A DNA stretch of 64,000 bases, taken from positions 18,950,975 to 19,014,974 of the forward strand of contig NC_087077.1 in the NCBI RefSeq assembly GCF_026151205.1, written 5' to 3'. Position numbers and translations under genes: made by a program. The notes beneath the pieces were generated by a model, which did no database searches, was not told where the DNA came from, and saw only the letters and a list, made by a program, of their open reading frames with translations. The DNA comes from Bolinopsis microptera (Eukaryota; Ctenophora; Tentaculata; Lobata; Bolinopsidae). This document shows positions 38,101-49,036 of this stretch, piece after piece; within the stretch, counting starts at the first letter, position 1; each line of letters begins with the position of its first letter.

Positions 38101-40178
38101 CTCCAGACGCTGGGGGGAGGTAACGTGAGATATTGGGTCTCTCCAAACGCTGGGGGGAGGTAACGTGAGATATTGGGTCTCTCCAGACGCTGGGGGGAGG
38201 TAACGTGAGATATTGGGTCTCTCCAGACGCTGGGGGGAGGTAACGTGAGATATTGGGTCTCTCCAGACGCTGGGGGGAGGTAACGTGAGATATTGGGTCT
38301 CTCCAGACGCTGGGGGAGGTAACGTGAGATATTGGGTCTCTCCAGACGCTGGGGGAGGTAACGTGAGATATTGAGTCTCTCCAGACGCTGGGGGAGGTAA
38401 CGTGAGATATTGGGTCTCTCCAGACGCTGGGGGAGGTAACGTGAGATATTGGGTCTCTCCAGACGCTGGGGGAGGTAGCGTGAGATATTGAGTCTCTCCA
38501 GACGCTGGGGGGAGGTAACGTGAGATATTGGGTCTCTCCAGACGCTGGGGGAGGTAACGTGAGATATTGGGTCTCTCCAGACGCTGGGGGGAGGTAACGT
38601 GAGATATTGGGTCTTTCCAGACGCTGGGGGAGGTAACGTGAGATATTGGGTCTCTCCAGACGCTGGGGGGAGGTAACGTGAGATATTGGGTCTCTCCAGA
38701 CGCTGGGGGAGGTAACGTGAGATATTGGGTCTCTCCAGACGCTGGGGGAGGTAACGTGAGATATTGGGTCTCTCCAGACGCTGGGGGGAGGTAACGTGAG
38801 ATATTGGGTCTCTCCAGACGCTGGGGGAGGTAACGTGAGATATTGGGTCTCTCCAGACGCTGGGGGAGGTAACGTGAGATATTGGGTCTCTCCAGACGCT
38901 GGGGGAGGTAACGTGAGATATTGGGACTCTCCAGACGCTGGGGGAGGTAACGTGAGATATTGGGTCTCTCCAGACGCTGGGGGAGGTAACGTGAGATATT
39001 GGGTCTCTCCAGACGCTGGGGGGAGGTAACGTGAGATATTGGGACTCTCCAGACGCTGGGGGAGGTAACGTGAGATATTGGGACTCTCCAGACGCTGGGG
39101 GGAGGTAACGTGAGATATTGGGTCTCTCCAGACGCTGGGGGGAGGTAAGGTGAGATATTGGGTCTCTCCAGACGCTGGGGGGAGGTAACGTGAGATATTG
39201 AGTCTCTCCAGACGCTGGGGGGAGGTAACGTGAGATATTGGGACTCTCCAGACGCTGGGGGAGGTAACGTGAGATATTGGGTCTCTCCAGACGCTGGGGG
39301 GAGGTAACGTGAGATATTGGGTCTCTCCAGACGCTGGGGGGAGGTAACGTGAGATATTGGGTCTCTCCAGACGCTGGGGGGAGGTAACGTGAGATTCAGT
39401 ATAATTATTTAATCCTGCAATATCAGGGGTAAAATTAACGGTAAGGATAGAGAGCTCCTGCTTTATCCCGGAAATTTCTGTGGAATTGAGTGCAAAATAT
39501 AGGTCATAACATAAATTAGATGAATTCTTGCAATTTTCTGTTTCCAAGCCCTAAAACTCAGCAAGTATGCTTTTGCGAATAAATACCTCTTTAGAAACTC
39601 TTTGTCGATCTCCTGCGCAAAGTCTGTCCTATTTTCCATTGGTGCAGGGGTGCTGTGATCGCTTGGGTCGGATTCAGAAGACATAAGAATGTTGTAGGAA
39701 TCTTGTAGGTGGAGGTATTCTTCTGCTTTGGTAGGGTTATCAGGGTAAAGGTCAGGGTGACACTGAAATAAGGTATTTTGTAAATCTTCTTGCTTTGTTT
39801 TTCGTAGTCAAATTGTTGTGCGAACCTTGCAGGGGTTTAATAGTATTTACCATTATAGCATTATCAATGTTTGGGGTTGAATGAAAGCTGACCATAATTC
39901 GAAACTATTCCAAAAAATAAAATTGCATTTAAAAATAAAACCCTGAGAACGCTTGGTGCCGTTTCTATTTGATTGTATGGATATTATGAGTATACCCAGA
40001 CGTACCATTACCAATATACCTGCTTTGCTTTGGTAAAGTAAGCGGATTTTATATCCTTTTTCGATGCATCCCGTTTAATATCCAAACGTTCATAATGACT
40101 GTGACTGCTAGATAACAACCTGAAACCATTACAGAGATCAAATGATTGAACAAAAGCATTGGTTGAACCAAATCCTGG
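35102..40178 (-). CDS. DnaJ-domain protein with one membrane helix (second paralog), 5' end not found
   Basis: Exons 40178-40020, 39762-39587, 35469-35356 and 35222-35102 join in phase (0, 2, 2) to 190 codons with a TGA stop. Exon 1 (partial gene start) ends with HYERLDIKRDASKKDIKSAY, helices I-II of a J domain. Exon 2 starts CHPDLYPDNPTKAEEYLHLQ and so carries the HPD tripeptide needed to stimulate Hsp70 ATPase. The third exon holds a membrane helix (NVVVCGCVAAVVMLGFYQYM) and the fourth a charged tail (DETEEERRRREEHAYYRN). The layout (N-terminal J domain, then one helix, then a short tail) resembles DNAJC4-type proteins; this is an inference. The residues before the J domain (FRLLSSSHS) could belong to a mitochondrial presequence. 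The 3.9-kb minisatellite lies in intron 2. Confidence 0.72.
35512..39396. repeat. 39-40-bp minisatellite, about 98 units, in a DnaJ intron
   Basis: The plus-strand unit is GGTCTCTCCAGACGCTGGGG then GAGGTAACGTGAGATATTG. Its G run is 5 or 6 long, so units are 39 or 40 bp. Variants (CATACG, GATAACATG, AAGGTGATATATT) form higher-order blocks, for instance alternating types at 35690-35930 and a repeated six-unit block near 35940-36640. All minus-strand frames are open, giving spurious ORFs of 700-970 codons. Splice phases (donor after 39587, acceptor CCTCCTCAG before 35469) place it in an intron. Confidence 0.95.
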
Positions 40179-40917
40179 CTGAAAACAATATAAACTACTT
40201 AATCCGAGATTACTAATTCTAAAACCAAAATGTCAACATTCCTTTAAAAACTCTTATGCGCTGTAAAGTGTAAAATGATAACTGCACCTGATTTGTTGGG
40301 ATATTTGGCGACAGTAACCCCTGCAAAGGCTGTATCGTATCATCTAATACTGATAGAATCAGCGGGAGTCTACTTATCCTCAGAGAGAACAGGATCACAC
40401 CATAACTAGATATAGTCGTATATACTAATCTAAAGTAGATATAAATACTATATTGCAATTGGTCCAATAAACAATTGCAATAATATCTCCTTTTTCAATT
40501 CTGCCTACAGAACAAATTTCTACTCTACAAGGTTCATTTCAAGCTTTATATTAGGATGCTCCATGAATATAAGATGTGAGTGAAACTACGGATTAGCATA
40601 TTGTTACAAATTAAAAGTTAAACAATCCAGAATGCTTTATAAATATAAAACCAAAAAATGAAAATGACTGCAGTTATCTGACTTCGATTAGGGGTCACGG
40701 TCAAAGTCAATCAAATAAACTATACTTTAAACTTAATAAATTCATCCACAAAAACCTTTCTTGGTTTACAGTTTACAATGACATTCACGTTACGGAGCTA
40801 GTCAACCTTTGTAGAGTTTCTGAGTTTCTGAACTAATGAATTTCTGACTTCATTATAGTATCATTGAAGGGCCTAGTTTTGGGTCGAAACTAGAAGATTA
40901 GAATTAGATAGAATAGG

Positions 40918-41571
40918 TCATATCACTTCATGTTTTCTGCTTTTTGACTTTTTCTTCTTCTGTTCTTCGGTAAAAACCTCTAGTATCTCATTGTATTCCT
41001 TTTTAGCGGCTAAATATTCAGACCTCTTTTTGCTAAAAAGGTAATTAATTAAGATCATGTCAAAATCACTCGGAGTGATTTTATTATTATAAGGAAAAAC
41101 GAGGTATGGGCATTTTTGGGCGTTAGAATTGGGACAAACGATGATTTCTAAATCACTAGGTTATTATTAACATCCAACTGGTAACTGGTGTAATTAATGT
41201 ACCTCATCTCAATTTTCAGTAACCCAAGTTCAGCCAAAGTTACAGCTTTCTTAACTTCTTCCACCACAGGTTTCACCTCTTCTTCCGCTTCTCTGAGAAG
41301 TAACTAAAACTTAAGGCGATCAACAAACAAAAATGGAATTTAGATTGGTAATTTGAATCGCAGCCAGCCGTAATCCTCCAAAAGCATAAAATATAATCTC
41401 AGAGTTCAGACTAACATTTGACCGAGATTAGACTGCATTGTTTCATCAAATTTCTTTTTCAATCCCATTCCATGTCCTGGGAGTGTGGTCATCTTCACCA
41501 GGTTCCCTTTCTCTTCGCTCCACACATACTTCACAGTGTCGCTCACTGGCTTTGATGATCTCGGGCTTATA
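40918..41571 (-). CDS. Unrecognised protein, last three exons
   Basis: Exons 41571-41416, 41292-41203 and 41032-40918 join in phase (2, 2) to a TGA stop. The reading frame is closed by stops in the introns and gives a basic, helical-looking C-terminus: VKYVWSEEKGNLVKMTTLPG, then EAEEEVKPVVEEVKKAVTLA, then KKRSEYLAAKKEYNEILEVF and a Lys-rich end. The first exon may extend upstream without a break to about 41700 (FHDYLPSISRSANFKPNFWQ). Further upstream the frame enters a decayed MITE, so the start is not established. I do not recognise the family. The coiled-coil-like, Lys-rich C-terminus would fit a small structural or mitochondrial protein, but that is a guess. Confidence 0.55.
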
Positions 41572-41737
41572 CTGAAATAAGAGTTTAGGTAGAGTTTTGT
41601 TTGCGGAATGAAGGGATCGTTCACAAGTTGCCAAAAATTTGGTTTAAAGTTCGCAGAGCGGGATATCGACGGCAGGTAGTCATGAAAAGCATATGATGTT
41701 AATTGCAATTTTTTGCAACAATATTCGAAATGGTAAA

Positions 41738-41855
41738 GCAAGAACAAAAGAAAATCGCGATTATATAGGCCAAAAATCACGGCGCCGCGACAAGCCAAAC
41801 TAGGCGAAATCGCGGAGAAATTCTCGAAAATCGCGGCGAATTCGCAGAAATTTCC
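41738..41855. mobile_element. Decayed copy of the CAGGGACAAAAG hAT-type MITE
   Basis: GAACAAAAGAAAATCGCGAT and several AATCGCGG motifs match the MITEs at 8869 and 15977, but the far end has lost its TIR. Confidence 0.6.
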
Positions 41856-41919
41856 ACGGTTCTTCAAGTTAACAAGTTGTTCTTAATCTTAGGCACGTGG
41901 TTCTGTAACAAGTAGTCCT

Positions 41920-42303
41920 CAGTGCTGCACGCCGCCGCTAATTATTTTCCGGCCACGCCGCCGCCGTTTTCAAACGGCGTACAGGGCGTGAACCTGTTTA
42001 TACGCCGAATGCGCCGTTTCGTAATCTTTTGCAAGAATTTTTGAACGAAATCCAACATTTCAGACCATATTATTTTCTATATCATTTCTACACGAGTGGA
42101 TACTGTAGCAGGCATGAGTCATCGCTAATGCCGATATTTTCCCGTTGATCTACACATGTTTAAGCAATACACTACTAAATTCAAAACTGTTAAAAATTGC
42201 TCTCCACATGGCATTATTCTAGGGGAAAATTTAATCCGCGAAATCACGTGACCTCACGCCGATTACGCCGCCGCCGACGATTTTAACCACGCGTGCAGCA
42301 CTG
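41920..42303. mobile_element. hAT-type MITE (384 bp), 8-bp TSD GTAGTCCT
   Basis: The ends CAGTGCTGCACGC and GCGTGCAGCACTG are inverted, flanked by GTAGTCCT at 41912-41919 and 42304-42311. The subterminal regions are rich in CGCCGCCG on an AT-rich background. No ORF. The 8-bp duplication and CAGTG end indicate hAT, a different family from the CAGGG one. Confidence 0.92.
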
Positions 42304-42311
42304 GTAGTCCT

Positions 42312-43221
42312 ATGGCATATTATCATTATGTTCGTAAAAATATTTCCTTTACCCTCATAAGTTTTTGTCTATATTATGTTCGGTGTTAAATGATCGCATA
42401 TCATCTTCATCAAATGGGTTTTCGTGCATGAAATAGTTCAACGTTAAAAAATTAACCTTTAAAATTAACCAACGTTGGCCTATAAAACGTTTAAGAACTT
42501 TTCATTCACAATCTAAAATTAAATACAACGTTAAAACGCTGTTAAATTTTAAACGTTGCTCATATCAATTGGTTCATCTTTTTGGGCGTTCGTGTAATGT
42601 TTTTTATCCCAGTTTCAACGTCTTTTCAGTTTCAATGAGTCAGCTAGAAACTTGATCTCTATTTCCAGACTTTTATAATGATCATTAGGCTCACAACAGC
42701 TGGAATAAAATAAGTTAACCTCCTTTCTGGCTCACTTGTGGGCTGCTTCAGAAGGCTATACTATATATAACTGTCTAATTGAATAATTGGAAGAGAACTC
42801 CATCAGGCCTAGATGAACCAAGCGGGGAGTTGATACACCTTTCACAAGCAAGAGCCACTTTCGTCTACTTGCTGTGAGGTGTCTCAGCTACGCCTACATG
42901 GGTTGGGGGTCCCCCCTTTTCTTTTTTTTGGCTTTGCTGTTTGGTCTGCACTGATCACCATTATTTAGGACTCGACATGATTTAGTGTTTTACAGTGTGG
43001 GAGCTTGGGAGTAACTCTTAGAGGGAATATCTTCGATCAGATTTGCAAGGGTTTTGCTTGACCGTCCTTTTTCCAGTTGCCGCTCTCATTAGCGATTCAC
43101 CAAGAGCGCTTTTTCCATGGGATTTTATTCGTTGACTTACATATTGCGTAGTCTGAACTCTGATATCATTGTGGTAATATAATTTCCCGAAGCTGTAAGA
43201 TTTTGCAGTTTTTGATTCCCA
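42312..43221. other. Intergenic, no gene seen
   Basis: Contains a cluster of AACGTT/AACGTTAAAA motifs in both orientations (about 42430-42560) that could fold back. Nothing coding seen. Confidence 0.5.
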
Positions 43222-43866
43222 GGGGGTCTTCCGCGAAAATTCTTCGTAACATAGTACGTAAGTTCCTACGTATTAATAACAGCTTACGAACTATCACTAA
43301 GTTCATCCACGAAACTATTACTTCGTAACTTTGAGAAAATTATTAGAGAGAGTGTCTTCCGCGAACCGGAGTTTACGAACTTAGTCTCTCATCATTGATA
43401 CAATTAGCGGACCATCGTGTGTGATAATTACCACCAAATAAGGGATCTCAGAGCTCCTTGTTTGGAAGTATCAAATTTAAAATGCTGTCTTCGCAATCTA
43501 ATTTGCATCGAGATCAGGGGTTACTACATTTTGGTTCTGCCTTTGTTAAGGTTTGTGTGTTATTTTGTGTGTTATTTTGTGTGTTATTTTCTGTATTGCA
43601 TAGGTTATATACAACGAATAAACATTTTCATTTTTTAAAACGATGTACAATGAATAGTTAAATTGTAAAACTTTTAGTAGTCCTGATATAATATAGTCCT
43701 GGTATAATGTTATCATCCCATGCTTCAAAGTATATAATAAAGAATATCTATGTATTTATAAATTGAAATTTCCTTGCGGATATTTCATCTGTAGCTTCAG
43801 TTTCATGAGCTGAACGATCTGTTTTAAATACGCGTTCATGGTATCCTGCCGGTCTAACAATTGTTT

Positions 43867-45616
43867 CTACTCAGCTCTTCTGACATCACGAGTAACAGTA
43901 CGGTTACTCGAAATTGGCGGCGCTCTTGCCGCACCTGCATTAGAACGAGCACCAGTATTTATACCAGCACTAGTACCAGCACCAGCACCAGCACCAGCAC
44001 CAGCACCAGCACCAGCACTAGTACCAGCACCAGCACCAGCACCAGCACTAGTACCAGCACCAGCACCAGCACTAGTACCAGCACCAGCACCAGCACCAGC
44101 ACTAGTGCCAGCACCAGCACCAGCACCAGCACCAGCACTAGTACCAGCACCAGCACCAGCACTAGTACCAGCACCAGCACTAGTACCAGCACCAGCACCA
44201 GCACCAGCACTAGTACCAGCACCAGCACCAGCACTAGTACCAGCACCAGCACCAGCACCAGCACTAGTGCCAGCACCAGCACCAGCACCAGCACTAGAGC
44301 CAGCACCAGCACTAGTACCAGCACCAGCACCAGCACCAGCACTAGTACCAGCACCAGCACCAGTACCAGCACTAGTGCCAGCACCAGCACTAGTACCAGC
44401 ACCAGCACCAGCACCAGCACTAGTACCAGCACTAGTACCAGCACTAGTGCCAGCACCAGCACTAGTACCAGCACCAGCACCAGCACTAGTGCCAGCATTA
44501 GCATCTGTGCCAGAACTCTGATTAGCACCATCACTAGCACTTGCACCTAAATCAGCACTCTGACTAAAATAATCATTTGGACTAAAAGCAGAACCAATTC
44601 CACGTCCAACTACGAAAACGGGATCATTATCATCGTCACGGTCAATAGGGTTGTCATCATCTGCAAATGGTATCCGCAGAGTAGAGTTCAGTAGTGTTGT
44701 TGTCACAGAGTCTGCAGGAGACGATGACATATTTCTAACTGTATCTCCTGAAATTTTGTTCAATCGAGCCTTACAAAAAATGTTGTCTTTAAAGACAATT
44801 AATGAGATTAAAGTGATCGGTGGATCGACATAACGTAACTTCTGCAATTTCTAGACATTTAGAAATAATTGATTGGGCATGTTGTTAGAATCAAGAATAA
44901 TTTGCAATACCTGCAATATCATCGAACGATATTTCCGTATCATCAGTGTCATATCCGTCCTTAAACAAGATGTGCGTCGACCGTTTCAGCACATGGGATA
45001 TTGGAGTTCGCGGGATTGCTTTCGGATTTGGGGTCACTGGCTTACTGTTACTGTCAAACCCACAGTCTAACCCACTTATAACGCTATCCGGTATGACATC
45101 GATAATCGTAGCTTCCGAAGGAGTCATTGCTGGTGCAGTACTCCGACCTCCGCCCGTCCTCTTTATATCTCGAACTTGTTCTCTTAGCTTTGACCTTGCA
45201 GAGTTCATCACGTCATGAAACTTTTTTCTGGTAGCGTCCGCGGTCCTGTCGTTTTGACCGTTCAGCTGATTCACTAGGTCAGTGATCTCCTGCCATCTGC
45301 GTTTCTTTAAATCGTTTGTGACTGATGGTCCAAATCGTCCCTTGAGAAGCCTTAACGACTTTTTACCCTCTTCTACAATGAGACACGTTTCATCTTCGGT
45401 GAAATTGCGTGCTCTACTACTCTGTTTTGCAGGTTTAAGATCTTCATCTTGAACGCTAGAGTTCTTACGTTTTCTTTTTATTTGTTTTCCTTTTCCTTTG
45501 GGTTGGTCCTTCAATGTGCGTGCAATGTTTGAGACAGTTTGACTTTGTTGAGGCGAAATTACACAGTCATACTCCAACGATTGCGATGCTTCGTTATCCG
45601 ATTGCATATCAAACAA
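43867..45616 (-). CDS. Harbinger Myb/SANT-like DNA-binding protein, 2 exons
   Basis: Exon 1 (45616-44911) and exon 2 (44747-43867) join in phase 1 to 528 codons. Residues ~40-60 are a basic region (KGKGKQIKRKRK). Residues ~70-140 (FTEDETCLIVEEGKKSLRLL ... KKRRWQEITDLVNQLNG ... TADATRKKFHDVMNSA) have the three-helix, Trp-spaced character of a Myb/SANT-like domain. In Harbinger elements this protein is needed for nuclear import of the transposase and binding of the ends. Exon 2 has an acidic stretch (ADDDNPIDRDDDNDPV), then ~180 residues of Gly/Ala/Ser/Thr repeat encoded by a hexanucleotide-type array. The intron is inferred from donor G|GTATTG and acceptor TTTCAG. A single-exon form ending at 44891 is possible. 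Confidence 0.75.
43956..44500. repeat. ACCAGC/ACTAGT microsatellite array inside the Myb-like gene
   Basis: About 90 hexamers of ACCAGC with interspersed ACTAGTACCAGC. On the minus strand it reads GAGAGTSAGAGAGTSA-type repeats. The other open frames across it (Pro/Ala, Ser/Thr, Leu/Val repeats) are artefacts of the repeat. Confidence 0.93.
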
Positions 45617-45985
45617 GGTTTTTAATCACAGAGAGCTTAAGTTAACAGTAAAATATCAAAACGAATACGTGGAACAGATTCTGATCACTATAAAAATATC
45701 CAAAAGGATACCTTTTGGCCACCGACCACCGTTTTAAATTTCATTTGTGGGCAAACAGTTTAGTCAAACAAACCTTGTAACTTCGTAATGTTTCCAATCT
45801 AATTTCATCCTTATACTTATAGTTTATTAATTCTAGTGTTTACTTATAGCTGACAGTGGCTGTGAGGATTTACCGTACATAATACGTAACATGTGAAATG
45901 GACATAAATACTGCCGTACCATTTTAGATGTTCAAAATTCCACTTTTAAAATGTGAACTCACTTCACGTATAGTTCACTTCAGAT

Positions 45986-47116
45986 ATGTTTCCATTGCAC
46001 TTCACTTGGTGGCGAGAAAACGCTGCAAAAATGACTAACTACAGACCATATTCGAACCCTCGACAACAGTGCGATGTCTCATCCTACCTGGCAGGAATAT
46101 CAAACCCAGATTTCATCGACCAGTATCGGTTGGATAAAGAAGGTCTACAGCACTTTGCCGAGAGGATTCAGGAGCATCCGGCTGTTAAGAGATCAACTAA
46201 CGGTGGACTTCCTATAGATGTACAGCTCTTGGTAGCGTTACGCTATTACGCTACTGGTAACTCCATCATGAGCCTAAAAAACACTGGAGATTTTCATTTG
46301 TCCCATGGATCAATTTACAAATGCATAAAGAATGTCTCTGTGGCACTGTCTAGTCTAGGATCGGAGGACGTTCGATACGATTTTGGACCAGAAAATGTAG
46401 CAATGACGAAGAAAGGCTTCGTTGATTATGGAAAGTTCCCTGCGTGTCTAGGGGCTGTCGATGGGACACAAATCAAAATAAAAGCTCCCCCTGTAAACGA
46501 AGATATTTACGTTGGGCGGAAGCCCGATGGACATTACATGAATATTCAGTTGGTATGTGATGCCAATCTTAGATTTCTCGATGCCTTTGTAAAATGGCCT
46601 GGATCGGTCAACGACAAGACCATCTGGAAAAATTGTGGGCTTAAAGAGCGCATGGACGATTTCTTGTTGAGTCAGCCTAGGAATTATAAAGGATGGCTTA
46701 TTGGAGATTCGGGGTATGAACTCCGCCCCCACATGATGATTCCATATTTGGATCCAACTTCAGCTGGTGAGATGATGTTTAACAAACATCACAAGAAATG
46801 TCGATGTACTATCGAGAGAGCGATAGGAACACTCAAGTCCCGATTCAGATGCACCTGCAAGCAATCTGGTGGTGCCATTCCATTCGACGTTGAGATGTTT
46901 TGCCAGATCATTATGTCGTGTGTCGTCCTTCATAATTACTGCAGGAATCGGAACATTCCTTTCCCGATCGCAGCTGATATTGAGGACGACATACGAGAAG
47001 AAAATGAGGCTCGGGAGGCAGCTGCGAGACAGGGACCTAATTCGCAGCCGTCAAATAACAGCTTGTTAATGGGGTTCATGACCCGGAAATTGATTACAGA
47101 TACGTATTTTAAGTGA
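45986..47116 (+). CDS. PIF/Harbinger transposase (HARBI1-like, DDE superfamily)
   Basis: A single ORF of 376 residues, the usual length for the family. N-terminal third: DVQLLVALRYYATGNS and LSHGSIYKCIKNV, the helix-turn-helix-like region typical of Harbinger transposases. Catalytic triad: D159 in CLGAVDGTQI, D241 in LIGDSGYELRP and E277 in CTIERAIGTLKSRF. Conserved companions include YMNIQLVCDANLRFLDAF, WPGSVNDKTIW and the late VVLHNYC. It would cut and reinsert the element as a nuclease/strand transferase with its Myb-like partner. A second in-frame Met at 46031 (MTNYRPYSNP) may be the real start. No stops or frameshifts, so it may still be active or recently so. Promoter space is the 370 bp shared with the divergent Myb-like gene. 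Confidence 0.95.
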   Translation: MFPLHFTWWRENAAKMTNYRPYSNPRQQCDVSSYLAGISNPDFIDQYRLDKEGLQHFAERIQEHPAVKRSTNGGLPIDVQLLVALRYYATGNSIMSLKNTGDFHLSHGSIYKCIKNVSVALSSLGSEDVRYDFGPENVAMTKKGFVDYGKFPACLGAVDGTQIKIKAPPVNEDIYVGRKPDGHYMNIQLVCDANLRFLDAFVKWPGSVNDKTIWKNCGLKERMDDFLLSQPRNYKGWLIGDSGYELRPHMMIPYLDPTSAGEMMFNKHHKKCRCTIERAIGTLKSRFRCTCKQSGGAIPFDVEMFCQIIMSCVVLHNYCRNRNIPFPIAADIEDDIREENEAREAAARQGPNSQPSNNSLLMGFMTRKLITDTYFK

Positions 47117-47740
47117 AAGTTATTATATGCATGTATATTGTATAAATGTTTTAGTTATAATAATAGCATGACGATAGTATAATACCCTATCTAATACCAA
47201 TAATGCTAATCTTAATTTTACGATTCTATTGTAGAATCATTACCTTTTATTTACTCTGATTAAAAATGTTGAAACATACGTTCACGTTATAATCCAAATT
47301 TGTTTGGGATAGAATTGTATTGATTGACTACGTCAGCCTGAGAATAATGAGTATTTTTCTGACTTAAGAACTAATATTTTGATCGTAAGTACACCCCAAC
47401 CCGTACTTACGAACTAATCCCATTTCTATCATGTTACGCACGAACTTAAGAAGTTCGTAAACAGTTAAGTAGAAAAAAACTCATTAGAAGTGTCACATTA
47501 CTAATTATTTGTGGACTTAAGGCGAAAAATTTGGTAGTTCGTAACTGCACGCCAAAGTTCGTAACTTAAGGAAGTCAAATGATCATAACTGTGTTTCATG
47601 GATACAGATACGCATTATAAATGCAAAATCTTCGTATGTTAGTTCGTAAGTTGGACAAAGATTGTTTCGCGGAAGACCCCCGGGTGCAGATAATTATATA
47701 GACTTAAAATAGAATTAAAGTCGATGTACCAAGCGCTTAA

Positions 47741-48249
47741 GGGGGGGGGGGGGGGGGGGGGCAATTTAGTTTATTTTTTGTGGTTTTTTCGCCTTAGTAT
47801 CCACATTTAAACAGATATAAAGCTATAACTTACAGAGAATACATAGTTTAGGCGTACCTTTCATATAAAGTAAGTTTCATTCAAAAATATTGATATTTAC
47901 CTAATTTATGGGACGAAATCTACCAAATTTGGTGCGTATGACCAAATATGGGCATATGGTTTTTTGCTCATAACTCAGTCATTTTTTCGTCCAATCTTGA
48001 TGAAATTTCATAGTTCAGGATACCACTAGCTACAAGTAGAGCACCTAAAATATGGGTATGGGGCATGTTCAGGGTATTTGGATAAATTCGGCCTAATTTG
48101 GACCAAATATGGGCGTGGCTGCCCCGCGGGTACCGTTTGGCGGTTGGGGTCCGGGACCCCCTCAAAAGTTCGGTCACTGGTCCTAGTTTGTTGGTCAACT
48201 CTCGAAATCAAGTTTCACAAAAAAATACCCATTTGCCCCCCCTCCCCCC
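47741..48249. mobile_element. G-run-ended MITE flanked by TTAA (509 bp)
   Basis: TTAA at 47737-47740 and 48250-48253. The left end is a run of ~21 G then CAATTTAGTTTATTTTTTGT. The right end in complement is G6-A-G7 then CAAATGGGTATTTTTTTGTG. The interior has several GACCAAATATGGGC-type repeats and no coding capacity. Confidence 0.75.
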
Positions 48250-48253
48250 TTAA

Positions 48254-49030
48254 AGGGCCGTTGCAATCTATAAATCAATTTTATATTGGAGAAACTCTTT
48301 AGTCTCGTCTAATAGACAATGTCCTTGGCAACACGATTTACCGTAATATATGTAGAAGCTTGAACAAGTTTGTAATGTTGGCGGGGACTAGCTCATGAAC
48401 TATGTTAGTATGTTGTTGAGTGCCATAATTTCGTTGACTTTTTCCGCAAAGTGCCCCTTGAAAACATCATATACTAGTAGAGTTTTCTGTGCCTCCGGCA
48501 GACCAAGGAGAACCTTTCCGTCGTTAACTTACGGCACAATATGCAATAAAGTTCTCATAGTTGTCATATTCTGGACAAAAAGTTCGAATTTTTGAAAAAA
48601 ATTCAAAGGACTTTAACTTGGACGGACCTTAAATGAACGGACTTTATTTGAACGGACATTAAGATGAACTTTAAGGCCTCCAGCGTTCAATTAATGTCCG
48701 TCCAAATAAGGTCCGATAAGGTAGATTAATCGTCTTAACAATTGGTCATTGTTCCAAATATCACTTAACATTTTAACAGATTAACTGCTAACTAATCTTA
48801 TGCCTAACACCTTTTACATCACATACGTATTATGTTATTTCCGCATATTTGCCTTTGTTCATATTCATAAGAGGGCCTCATGCCTCTAGGTATCGTTTTC
48901 TGAATGTTTGCAGTTTTCCAGACATTAATTGGGGTGTCTAGTGGTTAACTTTATGTCTAGTGGTCAACTTATGTCTAGTGGTATAAGTTTTTATGTCTAA
49001 GTTTTCTAAGTGGATAACCAATTTTTCCAC
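48254..49030. other. Intergenic, no gene seen
   Basis: Includes a small inverted block around GAACGGACATTAA / TTAATGTCCGTCC (about 48620-48725) and short repeats of TATGTCTAGTGGT near 48950-48990. Confidence 0.5.
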
Positions 49031-49036
49031 GGTTCA

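Larger units (their letters stand above)
43222..47681. mobile_element. PIF/Harbinger DNA transposon, apparently complete (4.46 kb)
   Basis: A 17-bp terminal inverted repeat, GGGGGTCTTCCGCGAAA (43222-43238) and its complement (47665-47681), bounds a pair of divergent genes: a Myb/SANT-like protein on minus and a DDE transposase on plus. This is the two-gene arrangement typical of PIF/Harbinger. Within ~300 bp of each end the motif TTCGTAA/TTACGAA and its variants recur many times in both orientations, probably as transposase or Myb-protein binding sites. The usual 3-bp TWA target duplication is not evident (flanks CCA and GGG). Both ORFs look intact. Confidence 0.85.

Noticed and set aside
35352-39547. 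732- and 974-codon minus-strand ORFs of ERPNISRYLPPASG-type repeats
   Set aside because: The 39/40-bp units switch frame freely and all frames are open. The flanking DnaJ exons splice in phase around the array.
41406-41867. 153-codon single-exon reading of the orphan gene
   Set aside because: Its N-terminal third translates a decayed MITE. The splice-consistent model starting at 41571 or slightly upstream is preferred.
43838-44550. Plus-strand Pro/Ala and Ser/Thr repeats and minus-strand Leu/Val repeat frames
   Set aside because: Other-frame readings of the hexanucleotide array in the Harbinger Myb-like gene.
47741-47761. Interpreting the G runs purely as sequencing artefacts
   Set aside because: Paired inverted G/C runs with matching subterminal sequence and exact flanking duplications argue for real element ends, although run lengths may be inaccurate.
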